From positions 134,909 through 198,908 of the forward strand of contig JAREIK010002631.1 of NCBI GenBank assembly GCA_029783825.1: DNA of 64,000 bases. The letters are read 5' to 3'. Under the pieces are notes generated by a model, which searched no databases, was not told the origin of the DNA, and saw nothing but the letters and a program-made list of their open reading frames with translations. This DNA is from Sapria himalayana. Taxonomy: Eukaryota > Streptophyta > Magnoliopsida > Malpighiales > Rafflesiaceae. Both the position numbers and the translations under genes were made by a program. This document shows, piece by piece, positions 61,115-64,000 of the stretch. Numbering within the stretch: the stretch's first letter is position 1; the number at the start of each line of letters is the position of its first letter.

Positions 61115-61939
61115 TGACCAAAATTATGATCAGTAAATGATTGGTGATAAAAAATCTATAAGGATGTGGAAATCTACTTTATCGACCAATTTTAATGTTA
61201 ATATGTTTTTGGTCATTAAATGGTCGTTAATTAGTCAACAATTTCTATTAGCTATTTCTATCCTAATTTACGAACCAATTTCTGACCAATAACATTTGGT
61301 CGAGAGTTATGGTGGGTATTCAATCATGAAAAGGTTAGTAATTACCAACCTAAATATTCTGCCGGTAGTTTGGTCTGTAATTATGATCTTATAAATATAT
61401 TGGATGACCATTGTATTGACCTTTTTAATGGTTATATATTTTATGTGGTTAAATCGTCGGTAATCTTTCGGGAATATTTTTTTTTATTTTTCCCGTAATT
61501 TGCAGACCATAATCACGACTTAATATATTTTGTCGATAGTTGGTTGGGAATTTGGTCGAGAGAATTTTTCTCCAATGCGCCTCTTTGGATCTCTAAATTG
61601 GTCGTGATTTGGTCCATAAATACCAACCTATATATTTGGTCGTAAATGGTTGGTAAGTACAAAGATAATAATAACTTGAAAAAATATGGTAATGACCAAT
61701 TATAGTAATAGGTTGTTAAATGGTTGATAATATGTTCGATAACCACTTTGTACACTGATTTCTAACCAAAAATATTTGGTCGGTAATTATGGTCGGTCTT
61801 TGGTCACAAATTTGGTCGGTAGAAATTTTTTTTTTCAATACACTTTTTTGGTTGTTAACTTGTCAGTTTTTGGTCGGTAATTACATACCAAATATTTTGG
61901 TCGGTATTTTAGTTGGTATTATCATATTTTTTAGTAGTG
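61115..61939 (-). mobile_element. CACTA (En/Spm) transposon end with subterminal repeats
   Basis: The minus-strand terminus at 61939 reads CACTACTAAAAAATATG, a typical CACTA inverted-repeat start. The next 800 bp inward are filled with both orientations of a GGTCGGTAATTATGG-like motif (for example near 61365, 61620, 61780, 61812, 61872 and 61900), as expected of transposase-binding subterminal arrays. A transposase is not visible. The other end is not certain: a weak CACTAAAAACC at 60719 is the only candidate. It directly abuts the GATA array. Confidence 0.75.
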
Positions 61940-62808
61940 ATAGATAGATAGATTGATTGATAGAAATACAAAAAGATAGATAGAAGATACATAGATAAAT
62001 AGATAGATCAACATATATATAGAAAGATAGAAAGATAGATAGGTAGATAGAGAAACCAAAAGATAGACAGATAGACAAACAGGTAGATAGACAGATAGAG
62101 AGACAGATAGGCAGACAGATAGACAAACATATAGATAGATAGATAGACAAACATATAGATAGATATATAGATATATAAGTATATAGACATATAGATATAT
62201 AGATAAATAAATATATAGATAGATAGTTAGATAGACAGATAGATAGTCAGATAAATAGATAGGTAGATAGATAGATAATTAGATAGACAAGTAGATTGAC
62301 ATATAGATAAACAAATATATTTATAGATTAAATATATATAGACATACATATAGATAAATAGAAATATAGATAGATATAGATAGAAAGATAGACAGATAGA
62401 TAAGATAGATAGACATATAGATAGACATATAGATAGACATATAGATAGATAGATAGATATATAGATAGATATATATATAGGTATATAGACATATAGATAT
62501 ATAGATAAATAAATATATAGATAGATAGTTAGATAGACATATAGATAGACAGATAGATAGTCAGATAAATAGATAGGTAGATAGATAGATAATTAGATAG
62601 ACAAGTAGATTGACATATAGATAAACAAATATATTTATAGATTAAATATATATAGACATACATATAGATAAATAGAAATATAGATAGATAGATAGATAGA
62701 AAGATAGACAGATAGATAAGATAGATAGACATATAGATAGACATATAGATAGACATATAGATAGATACATATACAAACATATAGATAGAGAGATAGATAT
62801 ACATATAG

Positions 62809-62863
<55 letters not shown>

Positions 62864-63349
62864 TATAGATAGACAAATAGATAGCCAGATAAATAAATAG
62901 ATAGATATATAGATAGATAGATAGACATATAGATAGAAAAATATATCAATATATTGAAAGATATATAGACATACAAATAAATAAATAGATATATAGATAG
63001 ATAGATAAATAGTTAGAAAGACAGATAGATAGATAGATAGAGATAGATAGATAAACAGATATATACATAGATAGATAAATAAATAGATAAATAGATAGAT
63101 AAATAGATAGATAGACCGAAATATATATAAATAAATAGACAAATAGATAAAAAAAATAGTTAGACAAATTGAAAGATAGAGATAGATAGATAGAAATATA
63201 GATAGATTAATAGATCGATTGATAGATCAACCGATAGATAGATATATAGAAAAATAGATAGATAGACAAATAGATAGAAAGATAGATAGATATATAGACA
63301 AAAAGATTCATAAATAGTTAGATAGATAATTACATAGATAGACCGACAA

Positions 63350-63380
<31 letters not shown>

Positions 63381-63480
63381 GATAGATTGATTGACAAATA
63401 GATAAACATATAGATAAACAAACATAAATAGATAAACATATATGTTTATCTATAGATAAACATAAATAGTATTTATGCAT
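61940..63480 (-). repeat. Long degenerate GATA array with an internal 302-bp duplication
   Basis: GATA-type repeats on the plus strand over about 1.5 kb, starting directly at the CACTA terminus. The block at 62179-62460 is repeated at 62481-62770 with a 12-bp insertion. A pure (TA)n run lies at 62813-62859. The Tyr-Leu-Ser-Ile open frames on the minus strand are repeat translations. Confidence 0.92.
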
Positions 63481-63850
63481 AGAATCATTAAGTTTTTTAA
63501 TAGAAAGAAAAATAGAAATTAGTCATTATGTTTTTTATCTATAGAAAGAAAAATAGAAAAATAGATAAATATATATGTTTATCTTTCTATTACGGGGTTT
63601 AAGTGTTTACTGATAAACATAAATAGTATTGATTGATTGATTTATTAAATTTTTTATGCATAAAAAATTTCAAAACAAAAAATTATTAAATACTTAAACC
63701 CCATAATCATTAAGTATTTTATCTATAGAAAGAAAAATAAAAAGAAAATCATTAAGTATTTTGAATAGCCTGTAATCATTAAGTATTTTATCATTAAGGT
63801 TTAAGTGAACCTTAATGATTCTATTTTTCTTTCTATAGATAGAATACTAA
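63480..63850. repeat. Cluster of short direct and inverted repeats (CATTAAGTATTTT, CTATAGAAAGAAAAATAG)
   Basis: ATCATTAAGTATTTT-like text occurs at about 63707, 63749 and 63776; TCTATAGAAAGAAAAATAG at about 63538 and its inverse near 63819-63840; ATTACGGGGTTTAAGTGTTT at 63589 matches 57652. No coding sequence. The last 150 bp (63850-64000) show nothing recognisable. Confidence 0.6.
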
Positions 63851-64000
63851 TTTAAGCCAGGTGATTTTAGTTGTATTCGTACCCTTGGAATTATTAGGCA
63901 TTATGTTTTTTATGTATTTTATGCATAGAACCAATAAGGTGCATAGGATTTGGTGGGCTGACTTTAATTAGTCAGCTTTTTAGTCTCTTGTAAGTTGTGT

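Overview
The window looks like nuclear DNA of a flowering plant with a repeat-rich genome. It is strongly AT-rich, its coding sequence is split by introns, and it holds Ty1/copia and Ty3/gypsy LTR retrotransposons with plant-type initiator-Met primer-binding sites, hAT and CACTA transposon remains, MITEs and long tetranucleotide arrays. I cannot name the species.

One host gene is present, on the minus strand. Four exons (29091-28774, 28698-28504, 28076-27954, 1384-1199) have consensus GT-AG junctions, are all phase 0, and join into 274 codons of the plant MAEA/GID9 protein (LisH-CTLH part), a subunit of the GID/CTLH ubiquitin ligase. The CRA and RING part must lie beyond the left edge. Intron 3 is about 26.6 kb, so almost the whole left 28 kb of the window is the inside of this gene.

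Inside intron 3: an almost intact-length copia element (7665-12296) with very short LTRs and a perfect 5-bp target duplication, in the same sense as the gene; two truncated copia 5' ends (18540-20100); an eroded DUF4283-like remnant (20340-21230); a decayed hAT transposon (22580-24450); several GC-rich hAT-type MITEs; and long copies of an AT-rich noncoding repeat, called family R here, recognisable by recurring words such as ATTAATCATTATGAGTATG.

Upstream of the gene (right of 29.1 kb): a short promoter, a perfect 9-bp minisatellite, three family-R copies (one inverted), an old Ty3/gypsy chromovirus-like element with about 1.7-kb LTRs (34022-42269), a gypsy integrase relic on the minus strand (44330-44890), a foldback MITE (46806-47059), a well-bounded hAT MITE (48028-48662), two transposon-derived coding relics (48740-49520 and 50200-51655), more family R, and a second hAT transposase relic (55370-57149) whose end resembles the MITEs.

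The right end (57.6-64 kb) is simple-sequence country: tandem and inverted AT-rich modules, GATA arrays on opposite strands (58.73-60.37 and 61.94-63.48 kb), and between them one end of a CACTA element with subterminal repeats. Apart from the MAEA gene I see no host protein gene, and no tRNA, rRNA or CRISPR. Most other open frames are shadows of repeats.
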